A stretch of DNA of 64,000 nt from positions 11,542,401 through 11,606,400 of the forward strand of contig CM034405.1 of NCBI GenBank assembly GCA_019925095.2. Direction: 5' to 3'. The position numbers and the translations under genes were made by a program. The stretch's first letter is position 1; each line of letters opens with the position of its first letter. This DNA comes from Dendrolimus kikuchii. Lineage: Eukaryota > Arthropoda > Insecta > Lepidoptera > Lasiocampidae. The notes under the pieces were generated by a model, which saw only the letters and a list, made by a program, of their open reading frames with translations, did no database searches and was not told where the DNA came from. Shown here piece by piece: positions 1 to 10,009 of the stretch.

Positions 1-935
1 AGCTCTAACATCGATATCATCACGTTCATGTATTAACCATACTCTTTAACTGTGCTAAATTATACATCAATAAATTGGTAGATGAAACGTGACACAAAAT
101 AAGTATTAGAAATTACAAAATACTTTGAATTAAATTATTGATTGTCCTCATCTAAGTTTATTAATCTATTCATACATGTATGTATGTTTGCTTGAAGGGC
201 TTAATTATCATCAGAGCCAATTTTAATGAATATTCAACCAACAAGCTTAGATTGACTTTATGATTCAACTTTGATCTAGCATTATGTTTAACCGTAACAT
301 TGGGCCACAAAGTGACTATTAAGTGACTTGTGATTCACAAAGACAAAGTTACAGGTAGAAATTACACCATTTAGTTTCAAAGTTAAACACAACCTTTTGT
401 AGTATAAAGTAAACAAAGAAATACCGAACTGTCAGTGCGGGGTCTCTAAATCAATTAGATCCAAGGCGGTGCGTCCCGGCTAGTTTAATAAGAAGTTACG
501 ACGGCACAGAGTCCAGCCATAAAATGCTGACCACAGGATCCCAACAATGGGCGGCCAGATAATGGAAAATTGTCTAAAGGGATTTTTTTATTATAACACT
601 GTATCCACTCTAGTTTGTGACGAGAATTTGTGGCGATTCTCTCTTATTGTCCTTTATTGTGGACACTCGTGGCAATGTCCTACTTTTTTATATAAAAATA
701 TTGAGCGGCTTAGCTTCCGCTATCTGGACATATTTTTCTGACACTTTCAGGCGTGTTGCTGGTTTATTTTTAGGGTTTTGTTGCCAAAGTGCATTAATGG
801 ATGAGTCTAATTGTAAAAAGAATTGGTTAAAACGAGATACTAGACTTATTGTACTTTTTTGTCTTTTATAGTCAAATTCTAAACGTTATTTTATTGTTCA
901 CCATAATCTTAAATCTAGACAATTGATATGGATAC
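1..935. other. AT-rich non-coding DNA, no feature recognised
   Basis: No coding sequence or RNA gene is supported here. Two short open frames at 547-871 have no recognisable motif. A GC-richer patch at about 430-560 holds the phrase CAATGGGCGGCC, which recurs at 950-960 as part of a LINE-tail repeat. Confidence 0.5.
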
Positions 936-939
936 ATTT

Positions 940-1016
940 GCATTAGAACAATGGGCGGCCTTATCGCTTATAGCGATCTCTTCCAGGCAACCCGGTGTCT
1001 AAGGAGATTTTAAACG
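940..1016 (-). repeat. LINE 3'-tail fragment (GCGATAAGGCCGCC type)
   Basis: Read on the minus strand, this stretch contains AAGAGATCGCTATAAGCGAT followed by AAGGCCGCCCATTG. I recognise this signature from the 3' ends of lepidopteran LINEs. A related copy lies on the plus strand at 32250-32305. It sits just beyond the 3' end of the intact LINE at 1.08-5.63 kb. Confidence 0.5.
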
Positions 1017-1201
1017 AAATTTCAATATAAGATTTTTGGTGGTGTATTACAAAAAAATTAAATAAGATATAAATAAAGTACTATCTACTCATATATACAG
1101 ATATACATATATACATACAGATATACATATATAATTAGATATACGATGATATTATAAATATATATACGAACAATAGATACATTCATTTAATGCAACAATT
1201 T

Positions 1202-4135
1202 TTATTTAATAGACCAATAATGGTCAGTGACCATACGTTTAAATGTAGTCATTGATTTAGCTTGTCTGATTGGAAAGGGGAGGGAGTTCCACAGTCGAAC
1301 AGCCTGTACGGCAAAAGAATTTCCTACGAAGGATGAAGTGTGTGCAGGTGTTGTTAACAAAAGATTTTCATTTGAGCGCAAATTGCAGGAATGAGATTGA
1401 TAGAGAAAACTAAAAAGTTCCTTTAAATATGGGGGAGAACAGGGATTATAAAGGATATTGTGCAAAAGTGAGAGTAAGTGAACATTCCGGCGAAAGCGAA
1501 TAGGTAACCATTTAAGCTTATCACGAAATTCGGAGACATGGTCATATTTACGCAAACCAAATATGAACCGGATACAAACATTTTGAAGGCGTTCTAGCTT
1601 ATCTAGTTGTTCCTGGGTTATGTCTAGATAGCAGGCATCTGCATAATCAAGTAGGGGGAGAAGCAAGGATTGTGCAAGCATAACTTTAGTAGCAGTAGGT
1701 AGGAAATTCTTCAACCTTCTGAGCGAAGCGGATGACGCGAAAAGTTTCCTACTGATTTCAGTTACATGAGGCCGCCAAGACAGTTCTCTGTCAATGACGA
1801 CTCCCAGATTCTTAACAGTTTCACTAATTTCTATGTCTACATTGTCAAATAAAACACGGGGAAGTGACAACCAATCAATTCTGGAAATAAGTCTACAACT
1901 ACCGATTATGATAACCTTCGTTTTATTTGGGTTCACCATAAGACCATGAGCTTTGCTCCAGTCGAGTATTGTAGTGAAATCCTTATTAGTTCTGTGGATA
2001 GCTTCACAAAGGTCACTAGAATTGCATTGTGTATAGATCTGCAAATCATCTGCATAGAGGTGGTATGACGAAGAAAGATTATTGGAAATCGAGTTAATGA
2101 AGATAGCAAATAAGAGAGGTGATAAAACGCCGCCCTGAGGAACACCAGCAGACAAATCACACCATGATGAATAAACATCATCGATGCGAATGCGTTGCCG
2201 GCGTCCAAACAGGTAACTACGAAACCAGTCAATAGCTGTTGGAGATATGTTAAGAGAACTCAAGATTCCTAGAAGGACATCAAAGTCAACATTATTGAAA
2301 GCACTACTGAAGTCAAGCAGCGACAGTATAGTCAATAGACCATTTCCCATACCATGACGGATATCTTCAGTGATCTTAACCAGTGCAGTAGTGGTGCTAT
2401 GTCCTGGACGGAACCCAGACTGTAAAGGATTGATAAGTGAATTGGTGTTAAGGAAAACGCTGAGTTGTTTGTGTACAAGCCGCTCCAGTACTTTAGAGAG
2501 GAAAGGTAGGATGGAAATGGGACGATATTCGGAAAAAGATGAAGGATTGGGTTTTTTAGGTAATGGGATTACATGAGCTTCCTTCCAGGAGTCAGGAAAT
2601 GTACCAGAAGATACAGAAGCATTGAGAATGTGGGTGATTACATGAATGATATCGTCTAATATAGGAATGATCATATTGCGGCTAATACTGTCGCTGCCGA
2701 CTGCATTAGAGCTGATAGACATTAAGCTCTTCTTAACATCACAATCAGAAAATTGACAGAAGTTAAAAGAAGGATACGCAGGAGTTGGCACATTAAAAAG
2801 GTAATTTAAAGTTGCAGCTTTAGATTGCCTATCGAATTTGGCAGTAGACGAGAAATGCTGATTCAACAGCTCGAAGTTTAGATCTTGTGGAAGTGAACTA
2901 TTCGAAGATTTGCCAACTCCTAGAGCTTTAAGAAATTTCCATATTTTTGCAGGATCATCAATTTCAAGAGATTTGTGAATATAACGGCGTTGGGCGTCCC
3001 TACACACCCTATTGCAGAGATTACGGATCTTGACAAATTTGGCACGATTGGCTGCTGTAGGCTTAATTTTATATTTGCTCTTAGCTGAACATTTTTTATG
3101 CTGCAAGGATTTGATTTCATCTGTCAGCCAGGGAGCAGGTAAATGTTTAATTTTTATGGCTCTTAAGGGTGCATGTAAATCATACAACTTAACCAAAGCT
3201 GCATTAAATACATGCACCTTTTCATCGACAGAAACTGCTTTGTAGACCTCAGACCAGTCAATTTCACGAGCATCCTTAATGAGACTATCCATATCTATGC
3301 CACTAAAGTTACGCTGCATACAAATTTTAGGTTTGGTTTTGGGCGGGCGCAATTTATAAGAGACAAAGATCAAGTCGTGGTATGAGAAGGCATCTGCTGA
3401 GCACTGACCGTATGTAGAAACATAAGAAGGGCAAGATACTAAAATAAGATCGAGAAGAGATGGAGTAGAATTTGGAAAATGGTGAGTAGCAGATAGTGGA
3501 AGAATAGTGAGATTGCAAGATTTAATTACATTTTCAAAATTGATTGAGCGAGGGTCACGTTTTAAGAGACATGTATTGAAATCACCCATGAGGATTATAT
3601 GCTCATGGGAGACATTAAAATCGGATAGCAGCTCTTCAAAAGAAGAGAAGAAGTTTACCCGGAGGGAGGGGCTATAAAATACACCGAGAAGTACACGCTT
3701 ACAAGCTAAAATTGCTTCAATAAATAGGTATTCCCCTGTGTCAGGAGGAGATGGTTGAGGTGATGTTTTGATGACTCTGTAAGGAATGTGCGAGCGTATG
3801 TAAATGGCAACACCTCCACCGGTAATACCAATTCGGTCATGGCGCACCAGGTCGAAACCAGGCAAAGTATAAGAAGAAGTGGGGAGACAAGGTTTAAACC
3901 ACGTTTCGGATACCATGATAGCATGTACATTTTGATTATTAAATGAAGCCTGCATATCAGTAAAATGAGCCGGAATGCTCTGCGCATTGATATGTAAAAT
4001 ATTGAAATTTAGGGGCAAATTTGACAGGTGAGAATCTATTACTGTTTGAAGGGGCCGAGCATCATCAGAACCAAGACTATCGGAGCAAGAAAGAAAATCG
4101 TCCAGGTCACTGTCATCACTACTTGTATGTTGCAT
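1202..4135 (-). CDS. LINE ORF2: APE endonuclease plus reverse transcriptase, 977 aa
   Basis: This protein nicks target DNA and copies element RNA into it by target-primed reverse transcription. Residues about 40-260 form an apurinic-like endonuclease. The expected active-site residues are visible: Asn50 (HINAQS), Glu77 (SETW), Asp185 and Asn187 (MGDFN), Asp229 (LLDL) and His253 (SYHD). Residues about 515-800 are the reverse transcriptase, with Asp608 in LLDFSSAF, PQGG at 666-669 and YADD at 694-697. The C-terminal 170 residues carry DKLERLQN and WNSLPFPIRQAKS, usual in CR1/Jockey-like LINEs, and no RNase H domain is seen. Length is normal for the family and there is no stop or frameshift. The start was taken at the first Met. 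The acidic serine-rich first 30 residues are not part of the endonuclease fold, so the true start could be slightly different. A fragment with the same C-terminal motif lies at about 31.6 kb. Confidence 0.93.
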   Translation of the reverse strand: MQHTSSDDSDLDDFLSCSDSLGSDDARPLQTVIDSHLSNLPLNFNILHINAQSIPAHFTDMQASFNNQNVHAIMVSETWFKPCLPTSSYTLPGFDLVRHDRIGITGGGVAIYIRSHIPYRVIKTSPQPSPPDTGEYLFIEAILACKRVLLGVFYSPSLRVNFFSSFEELLSDFNVSHEHIILMGDFNTCLLKRDPRSINFENVIKSCNLTILPLSATHHFPNSTPSLLDLILVSCPSYVSTYGQCSADAFSYHDLIFVSYKLRPPKTKPKICMQRNFSGIDMDSLIKDAREIDWSEVYKAVSVDEKVHVFNAALVKLYDLHAPLRAIKIKHLPAPWLTDEIKSLQHKKCSAKSKYKIKPTAANRAKFVKIRNLCNRVCRDAQRRYIHKSLEIDDPAKIWKFLKALGVGKSSNSSLPQDLNFELLNQHFSSTAKFDRQSKAATLNYLFNVPTPAYPSFNFCQFSDCDVKKSLMSISSNAVGSDSISRNMIIPILDDIIHVITHILNASVSSGTFPDSWKEAHVIPLPKKPNPSSFSEYRPISILPFLSKVLERLVHKQLSVFLNTNSLINPLQSGFRPGHSTTTALVKITEDIRHGMGNGLLTILSLLDFSSAFNNVDFDVLLGILSSLNISPTAIDWFRSYLFGRRQRIRIDDVYSSWCDLSAGVPQGGVLSPLLFAIFINSISNNLSSSYHLYADDLQIYTQCNSSDLCEAIHRTNKDFTTILDWSKAHGLMVNPNKTKVIIIGSCRLISRIDWLSLPRVLFDNVDIEISETVKNLGVVIDRELSWRPHVTEISRKLFASSASLRRLKNFLPTATKVMLAQSLLLPLLDYADACYLDITQEQLDKLERLQNVCIRFIFGLRKYDHVSEFRDKLKWLPIRFRRNVHLLSLLHNILYNPCSPPYLKELFSFLYQSHSCNLRSNENLLLTTPAHTSSFVGNSFAVQAVRLWNSLPFPIRQAKSMTTFKRMVTDHYWSIK

Positions 4136-4714
4136 TACAAATAAATATTACAAATATATAATAATTATGTAAGATATAAATATATAAATTATTAACTAAT
4201 AAAAAAAAATAAAAAATATACCAAAACAATAAAATAAAATTAACTTTTAAACTAGCTTCACTGCCTGTGTTCCGATAAAAATATTATAATAATAAGTAAG
4301 TATACTAGATATAAATAGTTTAAATACATAACTATTAATATCTATTATACATCAATATACTAGATATTAATAGATAGACAACTGAAAATACATTAAATAA
4401 ATTCATTACCCTGAGACAGATAATCATAATATTATTAAGTAAATAATATAAATCATTTATTGTATGTAAATATAAGCTGAAACATAAATTTCCGGACGTG
4501 CCATTACATATTTCTAAATAGCTCCAAATGGATTTCGGAACATGCCACAACTAAAATAACTCTTTAAATTTATAACTACCTACTTTACATCAAAATAAAT
4601 AAACAACTAAAATCAAGAAAGTGAGATTATTAAGACTTATAACAGAAAAGTGGTATAAAGAAAAAAAAAAAAAAGCAAAATAATTATTATGACTGACGAT
4701 CTACATAAATAACA
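4136..4714 (-). other. AT-rich spacer between LINE ORF1 and ORF2
   Basis: This 579-bp gap separates the two ORFs. It is very AT-rich, with many stops in all frames. It contains near-duplicated phrases such as ACTAGATATAAATAG and ACTAGATATTAATAG, suggesting local tandem expansion. The two ORFs of related LINEs normally overlap or nearly touch, so the gap is unusual. Confidence 0.6.
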
Positions 4715-5437
4715 CTATTTCTTAGCGGCCATACGACGAGTTGTGGGTTGCTGCTCCTTTGAAGCAAAAGCAGGCAAGACAGGCATAGCAGTAGTCTGCG
4801 TGGGATTGATAACACTTAAGTCCTCGATGCGACTAATACTATGTCGAGATCCATCTTGACCTAGTACGAACACTACGCCGTCACGCGACCAGCACTTCGA
4901 AATGCCGAATTCCTGCCTTGCGCGCATGAACAAGTCATGTCTGTACTTTGTCAAGAACTCCGATAATGTCACGCCCGAGCCCTTTAATTGTGTTTTGGCG
5001 GACCATATCTTGCTGCGAATAGCAACATCAGTCAACTTGAGCAGGATAGGGCGCGGCTTGGAGGAAGTGGACTTGCCTATCCTGTGGCAACGATTGATGT
5101 TCTCCAATGAAAAGTTACTGAGTTTCAATTTAGTGCATATTATATCCTTTGCGAGAGCGGCAGCATCTTCTTGCTTTCCTTCAGGCACTCCATGCAGAAG
5201 TAATATTTTGCGTCTAGTCCGCATCTCCAAATTATCTATAGAACGTGACATAAGCATCATTTGATCCTGGAGAGACTTTAAGGACTTCAAAATAAGGTTT
5301 TTGAAAGACAAGAATTCTGTACTCAACGTGGAAATGTTGGTAGTTGGTGTTGCATTTCTCAGCTCACCTTCAAAGGCTTCCATTCGCTGCATGAAAACTG
5401 AGGACAGCTCAGCAAAGGCCTTTTGGTTTGCGTCCAT
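4715..5437 (-). CDS. LINE ORF1: coiled-coil/RRM-like RNA-binding protein, 240 aa
   Basis: The likely role is to bind element RNA and form the ribonucleoprotein needed for retrotransposition. I place the start at the Met of MDANQKAF (5437). The open frame extends 24 codons further upstream to 5509, but that extension looks like leader. Residues about 35-80 are heptad-like and probably coiled coil. RRKILLLHGVPEG then starts an RNA-recognition-like region, followed by NINRCHRIGK. The C-terminal part holds RPILLKLTD, KGSGVTLSEFLTK and RQEFGISKCWSRDG, typical of the L1-like ORF1 (transposase_22-like) fold. The C-terminus is basic (RRMAAKK). There are no internal stops. It precedes ORF2 on the same strand, in the expected order. 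Confidence 0.85.
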   Translation of the reverse strand: MDANQKAFAELSSVFMQRMEAFEGELRNATPTTNISTLSTEFLSFKNLILKSLKSLQDQMMLMSRSIDNLEMRTRRKILLLHGVPEGKQEDAAALAKDIICTKLKLSNFSLENINRCHRIGKSTSSKPRPILLKLTDVAIRSKIWSAKTQLKGSGVTLSEFLTKYRHDLFMRARQEFGISKCWSRDGVVFVLGQDGSRHSISRIEDLSVINPTQTTAMPVLPAFASKEQQPTTRRMAAKK

Positions 5438-5636
5438 GATATCACACAGTAGGTTATAAGTGTTCCCGTGAAAGTGACAGAAATAATGTAGATTTACAGG
5501 AGATAACACTCAGGCAAGTGATTTGTGCTAGTTACTTTAAAAACACATATGTTTGAGATTAATAATTTAACTTTAAATAATTAAAAATAAGAAATTAGAG
5601 AGCACTTTTTATTATGTGTTAACTATTTGACATCTA

Positions 5637-6110
5637 CCCACCGAAAAAAGTCTCCTAATTATTGCTGAGTGGCTAAAGATGTGTGAGGTCTAGCGTTATC
5701 ATGGTGAAAAAGCCACACCCCTTCTGTTGATTAATTCCGGCCGCTTTTTCTCAACTTTTTGCTTTAATCTCATCAGTTTCAAAAATGGCGTCAATTTTGT
5801 CCGTAACAGGGCGACCAGAGCGACGTGCATCTTTGATATCAAAATTTCCGGATTGAAAACGCTTAAACCAAACTTGCGCTACTCTCACAGATACTGCATT
5901 AGGTCCATAGACATCACAAATTTTTTTCGCGGCTTGTGTTGCATTTTTACCTTTTTTGTAGTAAAATTTTAAAATGTATCGAATTTCTTCATTACATTCA
6001 CTCATTTTAACAATAAGAAAAACAAATGAACATCACACATTTTTTTTCCTAATTTGAACTTGGAATTATCTTCTTTAAAATTAAAACTTTTTAATGATAC
6101 CAAAACCAGC
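5637..6110 (-). pseudogene. Internally deleted mariner transposase relic
   Basis: Minus-strand 6005-5751 encodes the N-terminal DNA-binding part of a mariner transposase. It starts MSECNEEIRYILKFYYKKG and contains AQVWFKRFQSGNFD and RRSGRPV, the paired helix-turn-helix region that contacts the terminal repeats. The reading then jumps from about residue 80 straight to sequence encoding RPELINRRGV and HHDNARPH, near the second catalytic Asp. The first catalytic Asp and the spacer region are therefore missing. A one-base insertion breaks the frame before HHDNARPH, and the copy stops shortly after LATQQ near 5640, where the LINE begins. No complete terminal inverted repeats could be assigned. It is inactive. 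Confidence 0.85.
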
Positions 6111-6139
6111 CAGATACAAATGTTTTTTTTTTATTTATT

Positions 6140-6452
6140 TTTTTATTGCAGGAGTTGAGCAGACAGGCAGACGGCCCACTTTAATAGAAAGCGGTTACCA
6201 TCGCCTATAGACATTTGCACCATCAAAGGTGCTACAAATGCGCTGCTGTTCTCTTAAGGGAGACTGGAACCTGGTCACTAATGCCGGAACACAACTCAAG
6301 GTTGTTATGGCGACATACTTTAGACCAGGGGTGGTAGCCATCCAGTCGGACAAATACCCTACCACCTGGCTGTGGGTTGTTTTGTCGCCTCTTACGACTG
6401 GCCGCCCGGCTGCAGGAAATTGTATTCTTTCTCCGTTCCTGCACGGATAAAT
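6140..6452 (-). mobile_element. Family A SINE/LINE-tail-like repeat, copy 1, full length
   Basis: One of 13 copies in the window. On the sense strand the repeat starts near TTTATCCGTGCAGGAACGG and ends CTCCTGCAATAAAAAA, an AATAAA signal running into an A-tail. There is no protein-coding capacity, because indels between copies break every frame. The last 80 bases (AGGCGATGGTAACCGC, GGGCCGTCTGCCTGTCTGC) resemble the 3' tails of lepidopteran LINEs, so the family probably borrows LINE machinery. Short inverted repeats suggest a folded RNA. Slightly diverged, with CAGTCGGACAAATACC in the central hairpin. Confidence 0.75.
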
Positions 6453-7619
6453 GGTATAGCCAAAGAGATCTTATTACAAGTTCATATATACTATATGCGA
6501 AAAGACTTTTTTCCCCAACCTATTACATAAGCTCCAATAGTATTTGAGATGTAACATATTGATAGTGCGAGGTTTATATAACGAAACACGTAGAACTTTG
6601 AGAACTGTTTTATTTAAATTTAGAACGAAGAACGACCAATTCATAGCGGGTTTACAGTATTTACAAGATGTTGACAGTCCAATGAATATTATGTTATTTA
6701 CTAAAACACATTTGGTTTTAACAATGTAGGTCTTAAATTATGTCAAAACATTAGATAATAATAATTTTATACTAAATCTTAATACTTAATTTATAATCAC
6801 TTCGACAAGAATTCCAAAAAATACTGTGAAGAACCTGACATTATTTTTTCAATATTTGCTGGTAGGCGGCGCCACCAGACAAACTCAACAGATGGTTGCA
6901 AAAGTACCTTCATTATATCAAAATCATTAAATTAATAAGTGAAGGAAAAACTTTGTACCCCCCCTTTTTAAGAAAATTGCGTGGACAGAGGAGTATGAAA
7001 CTTCGCACACTTATAGTTTATGTTTATATAGAGAAGGAGTCGAGAATGCTATTTTTTTTAAATTATGCATAAAAAATACATTAAATCATTAAAAAAAAAA
7101 CATTATACATTCTACCATGTATTTGATACACACACGCATATATAGGTATACTCCGTTGTTTATTGTTAAAGTCAAATTAACAGTGTAGTCTTGGCGAAAT
7201 CTGTCATTATAGAAGTATAGTCGTTGACAGCAGAACCTTAATGATGTTCAAACTTATAATTTAAATTAATTGTGGTCCAATTTCGACCACTGGGTGACCA
7301 GTGTACTAGTATAAGTAACAGCATTACTAGTCTCAATATTTAATAATAGATGGAACCACTAATACTAAACTGGTTAGGTGGCGCTACTAGTAACAAATGC
7401 TAGTAACAATACATAGACAGACGGACGAACGAACATGCGGTTCTATTAGGGTGTGCCAAAAATGGTTACAGAACCTTAAAAATGATAAAACAATATCATA
7501 CAAAGGGCGGCCTTAACCCACAGAAACCTAGGCAAAGATATATATTTAAATTACTGACATAGCTACAGTTTGTACAAAAATAACTTTTATTTTTCTTAAG
7601 TTTTCGCGACTTGTATTCA
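6453..7619. other. Non-coding DNA, no feature recognised
   Basis: AT-rich DNA with short poly-A and poly-T runs. No coding sequence is supported. A phrase AAAGGGCGGCC near 7501 recalls LINE-tail repeats but is too short to assign. Confidence 0.4.
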
Positions 7620-8191
7620 TAATAAAACTACGTTTTAACGGTTTTAAGCGCGGTAATTGTATTTGATTTTGGTTTTTCCGACGGTTCGGCCACTTTTCAG
7701 TGGCCGTGATCACGGAAGACAATGATGTCAAGTGTCAACGAGTATTGTTAAAGTTTTATTTAGCCTACCGCCAACTTGTTAATTTTAATTATTTAATTTT
7801 AATTTTGTTTATGGTTATTATTTACTTTATGGGAGCCTAATCTAATTTACTACCGCTTCGCAACATGTTATGGCTTGAAGAGAAGAAGTGGCGCAAGAAA
7901 CTCTTCAGCAAACATGCCTAGCTCTAATAATTTTATATAATATTAAAATGGGTGGAAGGAAAAATAAAAGTAATTATCAGTCAAGTTGGTTTGTGTTCCG
8001 TTGTACGCAAAAAGATCTCACAGTGTCTTGAGGTCTGGCAGCTGGTTTTTGCTGGGTTTGGGTCTTAATAGTTTTGATGATTGGATCCCAAACAGGTGGT
8101 ACTTGCCAACCATCTTCTCTATTGAAACGTCGGAAAAACCAAAATCAAATAAAATTACCGCGCTTAAAACCGTTAAAACGTAGTTTTATTA
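7620..8191. mobile_element. Foldback/MITE with 64-bp terminal inverted repeats
   Basis: The arms at 7620-7683 and 8128-8191 are reverse complements with one mismatch over 64 bases. They contain ACTACGTTTTAACGG and GGTTTTTCCGACG. Just inside the left arm is a perfect hairpin, GGCCACTTTTCAGTGGCC, followed by the palindrome CGTGATCACG. The outermost bases read TA/TA, which fits a TA target duplication but does not prove one. The interior holds a LINE-tail fragment at 7848-7920. A compact relative lies at 51150-51253. Confidence 0.8.
7848..7920 (+). repeat. LINE 3'-tail fragment (CCGCTTCGCAACATGTT type)
   Basis: The phrase CCGCTTCGCAACATGTTATG, then GAGAAGAAGTGGCGCAAGAA, recurs with changes at 32040-32105 and 61800-61880. 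At 32 kb it follows the C-terminal coding remnant of a LINE, which marks it as LINE 3' UTR. Here it lies inside the foldback element. Confidence 0.55.
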
Positions 8192-9600
8192 AGAATAACT
8201 TTTATAAATAATTTTAGTTTATAAATTTCAAATACTGCTATCGACGCGTGAAGTTAAACTTTTTTGAGTGATCTCTCTGTACGAGTGTTGAAACTATTTG
8301 CGAACAAACTTAGATCGTAATGAAAAGTAAATTTCATCCGTCGTTCAAAGCATCAATAAAACTATTTCTCGTCTCTCACAGAAGCTTCACTTTTGGAAAA
8401 TATTTACTTTTCCCTTAGTTGCGAAGCTATCCCGGTTACGCCCTTAACCAATCTCTCTAGAGCTTCGAAGTTTGATTTTCTAGTTTATTTTTTGCATGTG
8501 AAGTTTACAGTCTAGTCAGTGACAAGTAATCATAAATATTGGCTGAAATTCGACCATGACTTTTTTATTAAATTTTATTTTTTTAAGAAGTACACATATC
8601 TCTATAATCAGTAAATTATTTCTTAGCAACAGTTTAAAACTCTTTATTAATAAAATTTACCTAGCGGAAATTTGACTACAGACAATTCTCGACATTGTCT
8701 GTATAAGTATATAACATTTTCTTCTTTCTCTTTATAACATCACAACATATCTTATAATAATTTTTTCCAGGCAAAACCTAACTTAATGAATAATTTAACC
8801 TCATCTGGCGATGTAGGTGGTGCAGATTATTAGGTAGAACTTAAACAGACATATTTAAATTATATATTTTATAACTTAAATAAACATACTTAAAGTACTT
8901 TATAAATACATACAAGCATATTTGAATTATATATTTTATATATAATTATATGTTTCTTTTAAACTTTTGATTAAATTGATTTGAAAGCATATTTTTAACT
9001 AGCTTCTGCCAGCTTTCCTCTATTAACAATATCAGTATATATTTGATCTAATCATTACACTATATCCATAACATAATACCTAGTGATATTATTCTTCTAA
9101 AAGTTTCTTTGCGTAATCCATTATTTTTTGTCAGTCTCATCTCCCATGACCCGTTCCGTGACACTTAATAGACGCAGGTGTCTAGTAAAGGCTATATTGT
9201 TGAAGGGAGCTGTCATCGCAGCCCGCCCTTTATGAGCTCGCGACCCGTACGCTCTGCTCAGGTGACTAGCACTTAAGGGCCCCACTTTAAGCAGGTTATT
9301 ACAAGGTATATGTAACAGTGTTTAATGCAGTCGAGTGTGAAATGTCTTTAAGGTTTACTGGCTTATAAGAGATTAATGTATCGACTTATTTTTGGGATTT
9401 AGTTTTTTCTGCTTTCGAAAAAGTTTGTCATTGTGGTATAGTATAATACTTTCTTCCGCGTCTTTTTCCGTATTTATATTTTATTTATATACAGTACAAA
9501 ATGGGTTTATAACATTCATATAAACACATTTACACAGCAATTCAATATGTATTTGTATCCTATAATTAGCACGGAAAAAGAATGTCTGTCCGCGTACTTG
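8192..9600. other. Non-coding DNA, no feature recognised
   Basis: No coding sequence is supported. A GC-richer patch at about 9130-9300 (containing GCAGCCCGCCCTTTATGAGC) stands out from its surroundings but matches nothing I recognise. It could be single-copy regulatory DNA or an unknown repeat. Confidence 0.4.
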
Positions 9601-9602
9601 AA

Positions 9603-9716
9603 GATTGTTGGAGAACCATTGTGTGGCTGAGGGTGGGAGCTCAAGGAAATGAGGGTGGTCTTCCCGTCGATGGCGAGCGGTGCAGTTGTGAACAATAATT
9701 CCTCAGAACACTCCCC
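9603..9716 (-). pseudogene. LINE reverse-transcriptase C-terminal fragment
   Basis: The stretch containing GGGAGCTCAAGGAAATGAGG and GATGGCGAGCGGTGCAG matches, with changes, the LINE C-terminal coding relic at about 24905-25015. There the minus strand gives CSEELF-like, HRTARQRRDIHPHFLEF-like sequence. Only about 110 bp remain. Confidence 0.6.
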
Positions 9717-10009
9717 TTAACTCACACTCTTGATTTTTTCGAGTAGGCTTCCTCTTGGCTTTCCGCTTTACATTCCTTCTCAGAAATTGATCCTTATAAG
9801 CTCACTAGGATTTGCTATAATAATACTGTGTGTTTTTTTCCCCAAAATTATACTACTTCCATTTTTTTATTTTTCTATGACAGTTCTAATTTGATAGTTG
9901 TAGTGTTGTGACCGAATAAGTAATGATATCGATCGCATATATTTATTATGTTTTGAACAAAGACAAATACAACAAAAACATTCAAATATATTTTTTCAAG
10001 CTGGGAACA

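Larger units (their letters stand above)
1075..5630 (-). mobile_element. Nearly complete two-ORF non-LTR retrotransposon (CR1/Jockey-type LINE)
   Basis: The element runs right to left. A 5' region lies at about 5510-5630. ORF1 is at 4715-5437, an AT-rich 579-bp spacer at 4136-4714, ORF2 at 1202-4135, and a short 3' region grades into an ATATAC/TATATG-rich microsatellite at about 1080-1160. Both ORFs are open, so the copy is probably young. ORF2 has an endonuclease and reverse transcriptase but no recognisable RNase H. That fits the CR1/Jockey groups; the exact clade is not resolved. The outer ends are approximate because no clean target-site duplication was found. Its 5' end abuts a mariner relic, which may have been the insertion target. 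Confidence 0.8.

Noticed and set aside
430..560. GC-richer patch considered as a tRNA or 5S remnant
   Set aside because: No cloverleaf, A/B box pair or 5S core could be found.
2370..3245. Plus-strand open frames within the LINE
   Set aside because: Shadow frames opposite the intact ORF2.
6229..6450. Recurrent short open frames shared by family A copies (for example MLQMRCCSLKGDWNLV)
   Set aside because: The similarity is explained by repeat identity. Indels change the frame between copies and stops fall at different places.
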